NCBI RefSeq assembly: GCF_963662255.1
Contig: NW_026912169.1
Coordinates: 372,001-436,000 of the forward strand
From: Cinclus cinclus
Lineage: Eukaryota; Chordata; Aves; Passeriformes; Cinclidae
DNA length: 64,000 bases
Direction: 5' to 3'
Shown here one piece after another: positions 22,402-33,686 of the stretch. Both the position numbers and the translations under genes were made by a program. Numbering within the stretch: position 1 is the stretch's first letter; each line of letters starts with the position of its first letter. The notes beneath the pieces were generated by a model. That model searched no databases. It saw nothing but the letters and a program-made list of their open reading frames with translations, and was not told where the DNA came from.

Positions 22402-24230
22402 GGCTGTGCTCAAAGTCAGGTCCATGTGCTGCTGCTGCTGCTGCTGCTGCTGTGGGTGTTGTTTTTTTCCAGCCCTGCCCAGAGTCAGGGATCAGATCCA
22501 GGCACTGCTGCTGCTCCCTCGGGATCAGCCACAATTTGGCTGTTGCTGTCAGTGCCAGCAGAAGCGGTGGCTGGAGCAGCGGGTGCTGACAGTGCCCCAA
22601 GCACACACAGGGGTCCCTGGGCTGGGGGTTGGGAGCTGGGAGGCAGCTGCCCCTTCTTCTCCCTCTGCCCCTTCTTCTCCCTCTGCCCCCACAGAGCTGG
22701 GCCAGGCACAAGGGGGGCAGCACAGCAAACAGGGAGCCTGCAAGTCTCTTCCAGCCCTGTCTGCTGAGAGTTTGGCCCTTGGAGCTCCAGGTGGACAAAG
22801 GCAGCTGCTCCTGGTCCCTCTGTGTGTCCCTGTGTTCAGCTGTGCTGCTCCATCAGTCCGTGCCCAGCAATGGGAAAAGCCTCAGGCCTGCAGGGCCAGG
22901 AGCTGCTGGGCTCTGCCTGGGCAGCTCAGCCAGCGGGAAGGAGCTGCTCCACACGGGAACCAGGAGCGAAGGACACTCCTGTTTTAGGAGAGGATTTCTG
23001 TTCTAGGAAAAACAAAAAAACATAGAAAAGGAAAAAAAAACCACAGAAAACATGTGAAAGATACAAACAAAACAACGTGTTAGTGAAAAGTAGTCCAGAC
23101 CTTTGGATAAAGGGGCAACCGATCTTTTTAAAACAAGGACTAAGTTATTTACTTTAGAAACGTGCTGATGGTATGGATCCATCTTACTGACCTCAGCAGC
23201 CTATTTAAAACGATGTTGGGGTTTATTTCCAATATTGTTATTTTCAATTGTGGTTGAAGCAAGAGGAAATTGCTTTGTGCCCTGCCAGCTCCAAGCAGGA
23301 CTGGGAAACTAAACTCTGTCAAACCCCAAATCCTTTTTGAAGATGCCCTTCCTTCTCACCCTTCAAATGAGGTGCGCTGTTCCCTTTGAAATTGTCAGTG
23401 ATTTCTTCAAGATGGAAAGACCCACTTACAGCTTTTTGCTCTGGTTTGGAAGTGCAGAAGGGCAACTCTCCATCCATCAGCTCCAGACTGCACTGCCTTA
23501 GGAACACGGCCCACTCGCCAGGTTTTGCCCACTCGTGGCACTTCTAGAGGAGGAAGAAATTGCACAATTGCTACGGCACAATTCCAGACAAAAAGGAATG
23601 GAGACAGACAAAACATCCTGTGGAGATCCAGGCGTTCAGCTGGGACCGTGGAGAGTTTGGGTTCTTGCCAATTGGGTGTGTGTCCCTAACTGCAATCTCT
23701 TGGCCTGCAGGAGAGTCTCCCTCACCTGCAAAAGCAGAAAGCTCAGGCGGTGTGCTGGGAACGGGCTCGTGTGATGCAAAGCTCTCAGAGCCCTGTGAGG
23801 GCAGAGCGGGCCCAGCCGTGCCCAGGGCTGAGCCCAGCAGAGCCCTGGCACGGCCCAGAGCTGCCTCAGCATCCGCAGAGCCCGGCTGCAAGGAGAGAAC
23901 CCAGAAACCACCCCTCAGCTGAAGGCTCCTGTCCCCCTTGTCCCAACCACGAGCAGTGCCCAGGCCATGCTGCCTGTGCCCAGAGCTGGGCACAAACCTC
24001 CCAGTCACTGCTGCCTCTGGGAGCAGAGCACGAGCGCAGGACACGTGCCCAGCCTGCAGCCAGCCATGGCACATCCAGCCCCTCAGCAGCTGCCCAGAGC
24101 CAAAAAGCACCTAGGCAGCCCACTGAAGAACTCCTTGCATCTACTCCAGCAAAGGGGGAACCTTTGGTTGCCAGCCAGGGGCCAGGCCATGCCCAGATCT
24201 GGGAGCATCCCCCTGGCTGTGGACTCACCT
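22402..24230. other. P1 stretch downstream of kinase, no gene recognised
   Basis: Besides the CTG tract and an A-rich patch (about 23005-23045), I recognise nothing. Open frames of 100-290 codons occur on both strands but overlap each other and lack family features. A donor-like GTAAGT on the minus strand near 23430 follows a frame ending SKPEQKA, which might be an unrecognised exon. Confidence 0.5.
22427..22452 (+). repeat. CTG triplet tract at P edge, 8-9 units
   Basis: Uninterrupted CTG/GCT run 25 bases inside P1, in the ~435-base piece found only on the left side of P. It is about three units shorter than the copy 2 tract. Confidence 0.85.
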
Positions 24231-24238
24231 GCACACTG

Positions 24239-24460
24239 GGCGTGGAGCGTGTCTTTGAAGAAGGTGCCAGAATCAAAGTCCATCATCTCCTGCTGCCAGT
24301 GGCCAGGTCGAGGAAGAGGCTGTCAGCCTTGAGGTTGTCCTTGCAGCAGCTCCACGTGGTACAGCTTCTCCAGGGGCTGCTGCTCCTTCCCTGGGGGCCA
24401 GACCAGGCTGTCAGTGTTCTGCCCAGGGACTCAGCCATCACTGAAGCAGGACAAGTAAAA
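24239..24460 (-). pseudogene. Degenerate PIM exon-3 fragment downstream of the kinase
   Basis: On the minus strand, frames reading DSLFLDLATG and then DFDSGTFFKDTLHAQCAG match the catalytic-loop to DFG part of PIM exon 3 (LIDLATG ... [18 protein letters not shown] in the intact gene), followed by a GTGAGT donor at 24233-24238. The HRD motif is destroyed, DFG reads DFD, and a frame change separates the two parts. It lies about 200 bases past the stop of the complete kinase. It is best read as the remnant of a second, tandem PIM gene. Confidence 0.6.
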
Positions 24461-24658
24461 CCAGGATGCATGGTGGCCGCCAGTGCTTGCAAGACCAGCT
24501 CAGCTCCAGAACGGACGTTCCCATCTGATGACCCCTGCTCCATGGTACAGGCAGGAGAAAAAAGTCTGTGTTTCTTTGCTTCTTATCACCAAGACACGTG
24601 TGGAGCTGTTTGATCCAGGCTCCCGGATCAAACGGTGCCTGTGAATCTCTCCCATCTT

Positions 24659-27111
24659 CTAGGGCAGGTGAACACCCTGCAGCCAGGGGTCATAGAAGAG
24701 ATCTTCCAAAGATGGCCTGTCCATGGAGTGCATGCATAAACACCATCTGATAACATCTTGGCACTCTGGGGAGAGAAACCACAAATCACCGGTCAGCTGG
24801 AGGAGGATCCTGTTCACTTTGCCCCACTGTTCCCGTGCCCAGGCTCTGCTGGATCTGCTCAGAGCTGGGCCTGAGCTTTGCAGTCAATTCCCTGTTTTGG
24901 AGGAGAGCAGGACATGTGCCACATCCCAGAGATGAGGATTCACCTTGAGAGAGCCCTCGTGGGAACATGAGCTGGCCCCAGACGATGTCCCGGCCCTTCT
25001 TGAACGGGTGCTTCCCGCAGACCATCTGGTACAGCAGGATACCCAGGGACCAGACCGTTGCTGCCTCGCCGTGGTAGCATTTCAGGTGGGTCCACTTTGG
25101 GGGGCTGTAGGAGCGTGTCCCTATGGAATACAGATGGAGCTCATCACGGGGATGCTGCTGCTCCCAGCGCCTCGCCCCAGCATCCCTGGGACTGGGGGGA
25201 CCGCACCAGTGGCACAGGAGTGACCCGCTGCCTCGTCACCAACACCTGACTCTGGCGTACAAAAAGGAGGGACGGAAAAGAAACCACTGGTGTTGGGAGA
25301 GGGCAGCAGAAGCCCTGGGAAGGCCCAACCATGACACCCAGAAGAAAAACCCACCCGAGGGGTGGGAAAAACCCACTCTCCTCTCTGCTTGCATTGCCCC
25401 CAATAAACATTAACAAGCCAAGGCAAACAGGGGCAGCAAAGCAGTCCAAGCCCTTCCTCGCCTGCACACCAAATGGAGCCGTGCACGGGTCTGAGTCCCC
25501 TCTCTGCTCCCCCCAGGGGGTTTGTGTCGGGCTGGCTGCCCCAGCTCCAGCCACGGCTGAGTGGGTGGTGAATGCCGTTGGCAGGGCTGGGAGCTGGCTC
25601 CCCTCTGATCCCCACTCAAAAGCAACTTTTGGTGCAGGAGAAGCAATCCCATGACTTGCAGCAAAGCGGGGAATCCAAGCGGGGTGCCACAGTCAGGCTG
25701 GGCCATGAGATGCCCAGGGGCATCCCCCAGGCTGGGCTCACCTGCAAACTGGGTGTAGAGTGTGTCCTGGAGGAAGGTGCCACAGCCAAAGTCAATCAGT
25801 TTGGCCTGTCCGGTGGCCAGGTCGATGAGGATGTTGCTAGGTTTGATGTCGCGGTGCAGGACCCCGCAGCTGCTGCAGTGCCGCACGGCCTCCAGCACCT
25901 GGCGGAACAGCCCCCGCGCCTCCTCCTCCGGCAGGGAGCCCCGAGCCACGATGAAATCCAAGAGGTCCTGACATGGCTCGGGACGCTCCAGCACCAACAA
26001 GACGCAGCTGGGCAGCTCAAACCACTCCAGGAGCTGAATTACTCCACGGAACCCAGTGGACACCTTGTCCAGCAGCACGACCTCCAGGGGCGCACGGGCG
26101 CCGTTGGGCTGCGCGAGGACCACGATGCCGTCAGTGGGGCTGAGGCCGTGCCAGGGCTCTGGAACGCCTCAGCCAGCCCGGGATGCTCTGCATCCCCCGC
26201 TCAGCCCACGCCCGCTCTCCTTGCAGGGCTCCCGGCGGCTCCCAGCCTGCCGGGCCCCGGCTCCCCGCCGCCCGCAACGCCCCGGCTTCTGCCGCTGGCC
26301 CCGCTCACTCACCAGCTCGCCCCAATGGCGGATGCGATCCCGCCGCACGCATTTGATGGCCACCTGCGAACCAAGGGGCAGCAGCGGGCTCAGATCGCCG
26401 CCCGGCCCGCCGCGCCCCGGCCTCCTCCTCCGCCCTCCATCTCTTCCTCTTCTTCCTCCTCCTCCGCCCGCCGCCGGCCCCGCCACTCACCGGGGCGCCG
26501 TCCGCGAGCCGGGTCCCCGAGAAGACGCTGCCGAAGACGCCGCTGCCCAGCAGCGAACCCAGCCGGTACCGCTCCGGCAAGGCCCCCTGCGCCTTCCCTG
26601 CGGGCGACACGCGGCCGTCAGCGCTCGGCCCGGGGCCACACACGGCCCCCGACCGCCCCCCGACCGTCCCGGGCCGGGCATCCCCACCCGCCCCGGGCCC
26701 TGGCGGCTCGGGGCCGGCGGCCGCGCTGCCGAGCGGCGGAGCTCGGGCCGGGGAAGCCGCAGCGGAGGCGGCGGGAGCGGCCGCGCCGCGTGTGTCCTCA
26801 GCGGGCCCCTGGAGGAGCCGGGGCCGGGGCCGGGGCAGGGGCCGGAGCCGGGGCAGGGGCCGGAGGCGGGGCCGGAGCCGGGGTAGGGGCGGGGGTCGGG
26901 GCCGGGCTCGGGGTCGGGGCCGGGCTCGGGTTCGGGCTCCGGCCAGGCAAAGCCAAAGGGCAGCGATGCTGCCCCAGCCCCAGGCACTGATGCCCGCCCA
27001 GCACCGCGACAGCCACGAAAGCCAGAGCCGGGCAGAGGCGAGCCCGGGGTGGGACGGACAGGGCAGGTGACGGGGCAGCCCCGCCCGAGGCCGGGGGCGA
27101 GCCGGGGGCAT
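24659..27111 (-). CDS. PIM1-like serine/threonine kinase, five exons, apparently complete
   Basis: Seen: exons 27111-26491, 26363-26313, 26108-25742, 25120-24944 and 24765-24659, all with GT..AG borders and matching phases, give 1323 coding bases (440 residues plus TAG). The second exon is a 17-codon VAIK exon, as in PIM1. Landmarks: glycine loop about 187-196 (GSGVFGSV), VAIK Lys 211, alpha-C Glu 233, PIM-type hinge ERPEP 265-269, HRDIKPSN 309-316, DFG 330-332, VWSLG in the C-lobe. Oddities: Val replaces the third loop Gly, and PPKW (353-356) replaces PPEW, so the APE-type Glu is lost. Residues 1-175 lie outside the kinase fold: a Trp/Leu-rich hydrophobic stretch (about 28-57) and an Arg-Pro repeat. 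Start chosen because it is the only Met after the upstream repeat and matches songbird PIM1-like proteins as I recall them. Family role: cytosolic or nuclear survival and growth kinase. Inference: activity may be reduced. Expression is unknown. Confidence 0.85.
26444..26467 (+). repeat. TCC/CTC tract in PIM intron 1, short
   Basis: Pyrimidine triplet run between exons 1 and 2 of the kinase (purine-rich GAG on the sense strand). The intron is only 127 bases, so the tract is a large part of it. Confidence 0.7.
26816..26935 (+). repeat. GC-rich hexamer-type repeat inside PIM exon 1
   Basis: The plus strand is a run of GGGGCC / GGGGCA / GGAGCC-type six-base units. On the minus coding strand it encodes alternating Arg-Pro pairs (about residues 60-99 of the kinase). 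Runs of four or five G every few bases are a potential G-quadruplex on the plus strand. Exon 1 is six bases longer in copy 2, so length change here can preserve the frame. Confidence 0.75.
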
Positions 27112-27216
27112 GGCCCGGTCCGGCAGGGGGAAGGGGGAGACGACGGGGGGGTCTGGGGAACGGAGCCCGGGGAGAAGGGATAGAATGAACAAGAAAGAGA
27201 GTAAGAAGGCTTGTAG

Positions 27217-27252
27217 ACTCTCTGCTGCTGCTGCTGCTGCTGCCGCTGCTGC
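27217..27252 (+). repeat. GCT/GCC triplet tract upstream of PIM start, short allele
   Basis: About a dozen triplets, mostly CTG/GCT with one or two GCC, about 106 bases upstream of the kinase start codon on the other strand. It would lie in the 5' untranslated region or promoter. Confidence 0.8.
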
Positions 27253-27359
27253 CGAAGCGCCGGGGCCGTTTGTCCGCGTGTCCGCGTGTCCGTTCGCCGC
27301 TCGCCCCACACGCCCCATGCCCGAGCCCCGCGCGCCCCGGGGCAGCCCCTGAGTCTGTC

Positions 27360-28970
27360 CAAACACGGGAACTTTGCCCTGTTCAGCCAAGGCCCAGAGT
27401 CCTGACTCCCGCACAGTGACACAGCAATCCCCTCGCTCGCTGCTGTGCATTGGCCCCGCTGAGGCTCACACACTGCCGCCGGGGCACGTTCCCTGGCTGG
27501 AGGATTCCTGCCCCACCCAAGCACTGCCCTTATGTCTCCAGCATTGCTTTCCAACAAAGCCACGGGAAGGCAAACTCTCTGCAGCTCATGGTACTTTACA
27601 GTGTCTAAGACTCACAAGTCATCGACCAGGAATTGTAAGGGAATGCAGCCCTGACTGCAGCCCTCCCAGAGTAGATGACAAAAAGAATCTAAAACGGGGA
27701 AATGCAGGTGAACTGGGTGAACTTTGTCTGAAAGAAGGGTCATTTTTTTCTAATAATTTCTAGTCCATTCCCTCTGCTTTTATGCTTCTTACAAGGCCAT
27801 TTGCATGCCAGATTCCTCATCAAAGGAGAACCCTGAGCTTGTGGAACTGCGTGTCTGTTCCTCTGCAGGGACACTCAGGGTGAGACAGGATGCAATTTTG
27901 AAGCAATTGTGTTAAAGCAAAACCAGTTATTAAGTAGAGATTGATGTCCTTGCCCCAAACCAACAACCGTGGGCAAGTCCCTTTGGCTCAGCCTGGAGCA
28001 GTGACCTTGAGGGGTGTCCCCACTGCAGGGAGGAAGGCCCCCGCCCCTCCAAGGAGGGAAATGTTGGGACATGCTGCCGTTAAAATCTGGCACGGGGCTC
28101 TTCCAGTCTGAAGTGCTGCCCTGTCAGGCAGATGTGCCCAGGCTGTGCCAACTCAGCAGCTCTGCAGAAGTTCTCAGCGGTGGCACTTGGTTGTTCCTTT
28201 CTCTGGGCATTTTACCAGCTCTGCCACAGCTTCAGCTCCCTCTCAGGATGTTGATCTTGGGGATGGAGGAGTCAGGCTGGTTTCAGCATTGTTGACCCCA
28301 AAAGCAGCGTGATCCCCCTCTTCATTTCCCACCGGGAGCTTTGCAAACAGAGCCTTGTTGGAGTTGTTTGAGCCCGTTCCAGGCAGAGCCTCCTGCTGCA
28401 GCAGGAACTGCCTTTCCTGTGCCATGGCCAGGGCAGATCCCGCTGCAGGAAAAGGCCCAGGCCAGCCCCAAGACAGGGAAGGCCTCGGGCACAAGTGCAG
28501 AGTGCTGTGGTGGCACCTGTGCCAGGGAGAGCCTGAGACACCAAAGGCACCTTGGCAGCAGCAGCTTCTTCCAGGGCATGGCCACAAGCCTCCCTTGGCA
28601 ACCCGGCCTGGTGGCCACCACTGCAGAGCTGCAGCTTCAGGGGTCATTTCTGGCTGGGCTCTGCAAAGCCACTCGTGCTCCAGGAACCCGACTGGGAAGC
28701 AATTGGCCCCAGCACCTTGGGGACAAGATATTAATGGCAAAACTCTTCATCCCTGCAGGGGCAGGAGAGGGACAGAGGAAAGGGAAGAGCCAGGCCCAGG
28801 GGACATGACTGCAATGGTGGTGGCTGGGAGGTCGGTGCCACTGCAGCAGCCTGGCTGGCCCTCAGCAGACATTCTGGCCACAAGAGCTGTGAGCAGCTCC
28901 TGGCCCTGCAGGGCTGAGGCTTTTCCCCTTTGGTGGGCACAGACTGATGGAGCAGCACAGCTCAAGTCCT
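27360..28970. other. P1 stretch upstream of kinase, no gene recognised
   Basis: Beyond the CpG island this is ordinary-looking DNA. I find no domain, RNA or transposon signature. Overlapping open frames on both strands (for example 28243-28740 minus and 28355-29143 plus, the latter crossing into R) are not supported. Confidence 0.5.
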
Positions 28971-29610
28971 CCTGGCACTGTTCCTGCCGTGTGCAGTGGT
29001 GTCACAGCAGCCTGGGGCACCTGGGAGCCCTCAGTGCCAGCAGGGACTGGAGATGGCAGCGCTGGCATCCTGGAGGTTGTGCAGGGAACAGAGGTGGGGA
29101 CTCCCTCTCCATGGGAACTTCCAGGTGGAAAAGGCTGCTGTGAGCAGGCAGCTGCAAGGGCAGAGAAAGGAGGGGCTGGAGCCCTTGATGTGTGCCAGTG
29201 CCACAGTCCTGGGCAGCAGCCACCAAGCACAGGGGGAGCAGAGGGCACAGCCAGAGGGAAAAAACCAGTCAAGGTCAGAGAGTGGGAAGAACCAGAGCTG
29301 GGAGCAGGAACAGCTGCTTCCTTGCACCCTTGAAGAAAGCTCTTGGCTGCTTCAAAGCACTGAAGGGCCTGAAGGGTAGAGAGGAGGCCACAGCAAACAA
29401 TGCTCCTGGTGCCACACCCTGCCCTCTCAGCTTCCCAGAAGGAATTGCATGAGCTGTATTCTTCTTCTCCCTGAGCCCTCTCGTTCAGCATGAGCAGCTT
29501 AGCAGCAGGAGCTAAAGGAGCTGGAGCCTTAGGCCACAAGGGCTGACCAAGAGGGGCCTTTTGGACTCAAGGAATGCTGCTAACATGGACCTAGCTGAAT
29601 GCAGCAGATG

Positions 29611-29704
29611 GAATCCTGGAATTACAGAATCCTTCCAGTTGGGAAAGACCTCAGAGCTCATGCAGTCCTGCTGTTCACCCAGCACTGTCAAGCCCAGCAG
29701 TAAA
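29611..29704 (-). mobile_element. CR1 LINE 3' tail in R copy 3
   Basis: Same fragment reversed, ending ten bases before the outer LTR-like repeat starts. Confidence 0.75.
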
Positions 29705-29713
29705 TCGCATGCC

Positions 29714-30413
29714 TGAAGTACCAAAGGCTGGACAAGAGGCCCTGACTGAGGGCTGAACACCAGGCCCTGAGCCAAAGGGGATCTCTGGATGAACCTTCCA
29801 ACCAAATGTTATCTTTGTATCCACACATGACCAAACTATGCACGGACATGAGCGCTGTGATAGATGTATGCACTCATGAGTGAAAGGTGGATTGACCTTT
29901 GTGTATTTAGAAGCCGAACAAGGCCGTGAAATCCAACATCTGGCCTTGTTTGGGGTGTGTTTGGTCAAAGCCAACTCCTTGGGCTCCTCCTTGAGCACTG
30001 GCCAGGCTCTGGGTATGAGCCAAGAGGAGAATGAAACCAGATGTTGCTGCACTAGAAGCGCTGTCAGTTTGTTTCTTCAGCACTGTCAGAGCTGGGCCCT
30101 CTCTCAGCGGGGCTGGAAGCCTCAGCTGTGGCTGGAGGCACCTGCAGGAATTCCCAGTGTCCGGGAGTGGCTCTGCAGTCCTTGGCTGTGACAGCTTCCC
30201 CCAGCTGATGTGTGCATCTGGGTGATGGTAAAGTCTGGGGGGAACTGCTGATGGATCTTTCTTAATCACTGCGGGCACTTCTTGGGAGTGATGTCTGGGT
30301 GCATTGCTGAGCTTCTCCTTCTGTGATTCTTTGCTGCTTTGAACTTTAGAAAATTAAGCAATTCCTTCAGCTGGTGTCTGTGTCTTTGGTGCTGACCTTG
30401 CCCACTGGTAAAA
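29714..30413 (+). repeat. Outer LTR-like repeat in R copy 3
   Basis: Full ~700-base version starting TGAAGTACC. Its end (TTTGGTGCTGACC and following) resembles an LTR-to-primer-site junction, but the same bases end the inner repeat too, so this is not a true primer site signal. Confidence 0.5.
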
Positions 30414-30875
30414 GCAAAGTGGCGTAGTCTGGCTGGATCACAACAAAATGTCACTTTAAAAATGTAAATGTAAGGAGTCCGTCCCGTTGGAAATTGCTGG
30501 ATGCGAAGCCCTTCCCTAGAGTTGTGTGTCTCAGGAGTGGGCTGAGGTCAGAGCACCGTGGGAGCAGTGGAGCCGTGAGTTAAAAGAGGCTGAACCAGTG
30601 GGTGTCTTCAAATGCATCCCAAAATTGCATATGGAAAAAGGAAAAGAACTTGTGGGTTTGGGAGGATGAGGAGGGATTTTGTTAAGAGCATATTGGAAAC
30701 AGCAGCAACAGAAGGAACAATTTGTGTTGGAACACTCCCACATGGAGACACAGAAAAAGTTTTAATCTTGAGCTTGAATTTCATTGTGCTTGTGATATAA
30801 TAATGTTACTGTGTTATATCTACATATGTGTACGCATATCTTACATGTCATGAAATAATATTTTTATTTTTATAT

Positions 30876-30894
30876 AAATAATAATAATAATAAT
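30876..30894 (+). repeat. TAA microsatellite, R copy 3
   Basis: Shorter allele, about five to six units. Confidence 0.9.
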
Positions 30895-31465
30895 GTGAAA
30901 TAATGCTGACAGTACTCGTGTGTTAGCTTTGGTTGCTCAGGGATGTAACACTGAATACCCTACAGAAAAGCTTTAACAAGGACATCAACGTCACGGCAAA
31001 CTTTGTGAGACTGTTTATAATGAATACAGGAGGAAGGGATGAAATTGGCTGCTTTCATGGGGTTTGCTGACCCTGTGATGTGGAATGTGTTTTTTGTTAG
31101 TGTGGAAAACACAGTGATTAAGACTGCTGGGTTTTTCATACAGCAGGCTATCCACAAGCTGCGGCATTGGTTGGACAGATGAATGTTTGTTAAAAGAGCA
31201 GTTGAAAAAATGAGGTGCTGAGAAGCTGTCCCGATGGAGAAGCCAACTCCCAGATGTGCTCCCTACCCTTAGCAATGGGCCCACTGGGAAATGGAAAGGC
31301 CCTGGATGTGCATGGCTGCTCCCGGTTTGCAAATACAACCATGGCCAGTGAGACTTGGACTTCCTGGGAAATTGTTCTGGGTGCCACGGCCCCTGACAGG
31401 GCCCCCCAGAGGCTGCAGGGCTGGACTGTGATGCACTGGAATTAATTAGGATAAATCAGAAGCAA

Positions 31466-31807
31466 ATGAGAGTTATCAATACGGAAAGAGGAGTTCAGAT
31501 TCCTCCAGGACACTTTGTTTGGGGAACTGCTCACTGGAGCTTGGCCTTGCAAAGGGTTCACGTCACAGGAAGAGGAATTGATGCAGATTGTCAAGGAGAA
31601 ATCAAAGTAATCCTTTTCAGCAATAGTGAACAAGATTGGATGATTTAGCCCTGTGGCACAGTAGCACCATTATTGATCTTCCAGCTTTCGAAACATCAGT
31701 GAAGGAAGGAGATCCAGCTCAAATCAGCACTGTTTGTGGAGATCAAGGCTTTGGATGCAGCAGTCCTAATAATGGAGCCAAAGTGTGGGTGGAGAGGCCA
31801 AGTGGCC
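31466..31807 (+). pseudogene. Decayed dUTPase in R copy 3
   Basis: Same remnant. It lies about 1 kb after the outer LTR-like repeat and about 2 kb before the inner one, the expected place for a gag-pro-region dUTPase in a shortened provirus. Confidence 0.65.
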
Positions 31808-33657
31808 CTCCCGAGCCAGCTGCAGGAACAGCTCTGGGGAAAGACAAGACTGTTGGAATGCTGGAACCTGGCAATATGTCCCTGCAGCCAAGTGCTCTAT
31901 GTGAGAACAAGTGGATGTTTTGGGATATTGTTTTAGAGATCGTGCCAGACCACATCTGCGTGTTTGCAACAAGGGTCCCGTTTGGGAAATGCTCTGATCC
32001 ACGGGGCTCCATGTGAAGGCTGATGTGACACTGAGGCACTTCCAGACGAATTCCAGCCAGGAGCCTGGGGGTCCCTCAGGGCCTGGGACCCGGCACCTCT
32101 CCAGCCAAAGGGGAAAGGACCCCAGCAAGCCTTGTTACCCACAGACAGCGCGGGAAAGCTGAACAGCAAAGGTCCCTAGGGACATTATTCTGGAATTAAA
32201 TGGGCACCAGCTGCATGGACAGTGGAATTACTGTTCCTAACCCGGATGAGACTGAGGAAAAAGAATGAGTCACCTTGTCACTAAAGTAGTGCTTATGTCT
32301 GTAAGTTGTGTCTTGAGAGTCAGCCAGAATCTTTGTTTGCCAGAAACACCTGTAGAGTTTCATCAGGGATTAGTCCTGAAATTGTTCTGAAAATGTAAAG
32401 ATCTTAGTAGCCAAAATACTCCATGTAAGTAATTGCTGGGTATGTCCTCAACTAATGTTGGGAGGAATGGGGGTCCCTTGGAGGGCCCACCCTGTGGCGT
32501 GGCCAGAGCTCTGTCCATGGGCTCTGACTCCTAACAGAGTCAGTGCAGGGACAGTTAAAGAAAACTGTGCTGTGCAAAAAAGGAATACAATGATCAGCTT
32601 CACAGGGTTCACTAAGATTTCCCTTCAGTAGAAACTGAACCCTGTTGGAGTTAGAGGCCCCAGTGTGAAAGGATTTCTGTGCTTTGCCATCACTCCCAAT
32701 GTCCATAGAACTTGGGGTGCTGGAGCTGGTCAGGGTCAGTGTTAGAGCACTGCCAGCTGCAGGGCCACTGTGAAACTGCTGTGGCCCAAAGGCACGGGGG
32801 ACACAAGAGGAGCACAGGGAGGAGCCCTGGATGCATCAGCAGCCCACAGTGGGAAATGGGAAATCAGACCTTTGGTACTGGGAATGGGACCTGCTGGATG
32901 TGCAGAGACAATGCCTGTAAAGGCTTCCCTCAATGTGTTTGGGTCCTGTTTTTCAGGCAGTGTTGATGCCTCCCTTGGGGGTACTTCAGCAACAAGCAGA
33001 AGGAAGAGTTTGGGCCGAGAGAACATTTCCCCCCACAGAGTGCCTTTGGTCTCAGAAAGCCAAAGACTCTGGTTCACCCTGTGCCCCATGAGCACTGCCT
33101 CGTCCTATGGAGTTCACATTAATGAGCTACATGGATTATTTGAAGAAGTAGAAAAGGATACTGTGCAAATATCCAGTAGCACATCCTGTGAGCTCCAACA
33201 AACACAAATGGGGCTCTACAGAACCTCATGGCCTTGGATCATCTGCTTGCTGGGCAAGGAGGAGCCTGGGCTATGACGGGACAGGAATGTTGCACTTCTA
33301 TCAGTGATGAGTCTGAAGTGCAGCAATCAGGAATCACCTCAATAGGAAGAGCAGTAGAAGAGTGGCAGAAAGAAGAAAATTCTTCTTGCTGAGATTGCCT
33401 TCATGCCTGCCAAATTGGAGGCTGCTGTGAAATGCATTTGTGGCAGTCACTGCAAACATTGCAGTGTGAGCCCTTGGTGTGTAATGATTCCATGTTAGAG
33501 TTGTTGTGACACTTTGTGCTGGGAAATGGAGCACTGAGACTTGTCTCAAGAGAGACACAGTCTCAAGAGAAAGTGGGGATTTGAGAAACAACAGAGAAGA
33601 GCAACTAATTAGGCATGTTTTAAAAGAGTTGCAAATTACAGCTCTGAGTAATGAACT

Positions 33658-33686
33658 GTTCTTCAATTAATGCTTAATTGAAGAAC
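33658..33686. other. Perfect hairpin, R copy 3
   Basis: Same hairpin, intact, although neighbouring bases vary between copies. Confidence 0.85.

Larger units (their letters stand above)
26000..27350. promoter_or_regulatory. CpG-rich island over PIM exons 1-3 and 5' flank
   Basis: The stretch is visibly CpG-dense and G+C rich compared with the R and S DNA around it. It covers the first coding exon, introns 1 and 2 and about 240 bases upstream of the start codon. A CpG-island promoter for the minus-strand kinase is the natural reading. I see no convincing TATA box. Confidence 0.55.
22402..28970. other. Spacer P, copy 1 (intact PIM1-like kinase)
   Basis: 6569 bases between R copies 2 and 3, carrying a complete-looking PIM1-like gene and a degenerate PIM exon downstream of it, both on the minus strand. 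The two R edges are not symmetric. About 70 bases at 22836-22905 match the reverse complement of about 28883-28967, so the original palindrome reached further, and about 435 bases (22402-22836) are present on the left side only. Confidence 0.9.

Noticed and set aside
23319..23540. Possible unrecognised exon on the minus strand with a GTAAGT donor
   Set aside because: No family match and no supporting acceptor. I could not place it in any gene.
25572..26990. 472-codon open frame on the plus strand, and its counterpart 55625-56869
   Set aside because: It runs antisense to all PIM exons and is open because the CpG island is poor in stops. Composition is Arg/Pro/Ala low complexity, and there is no domain.
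30395..30413. Primer binding site after the outer LTR-like repeat (TTTGGTGCTGACC)
   Set aside because: The same bases end the inner repeat, so they belong to the repeat itself. The match to a tRNA 3' end is poor beyond the first seven bases.
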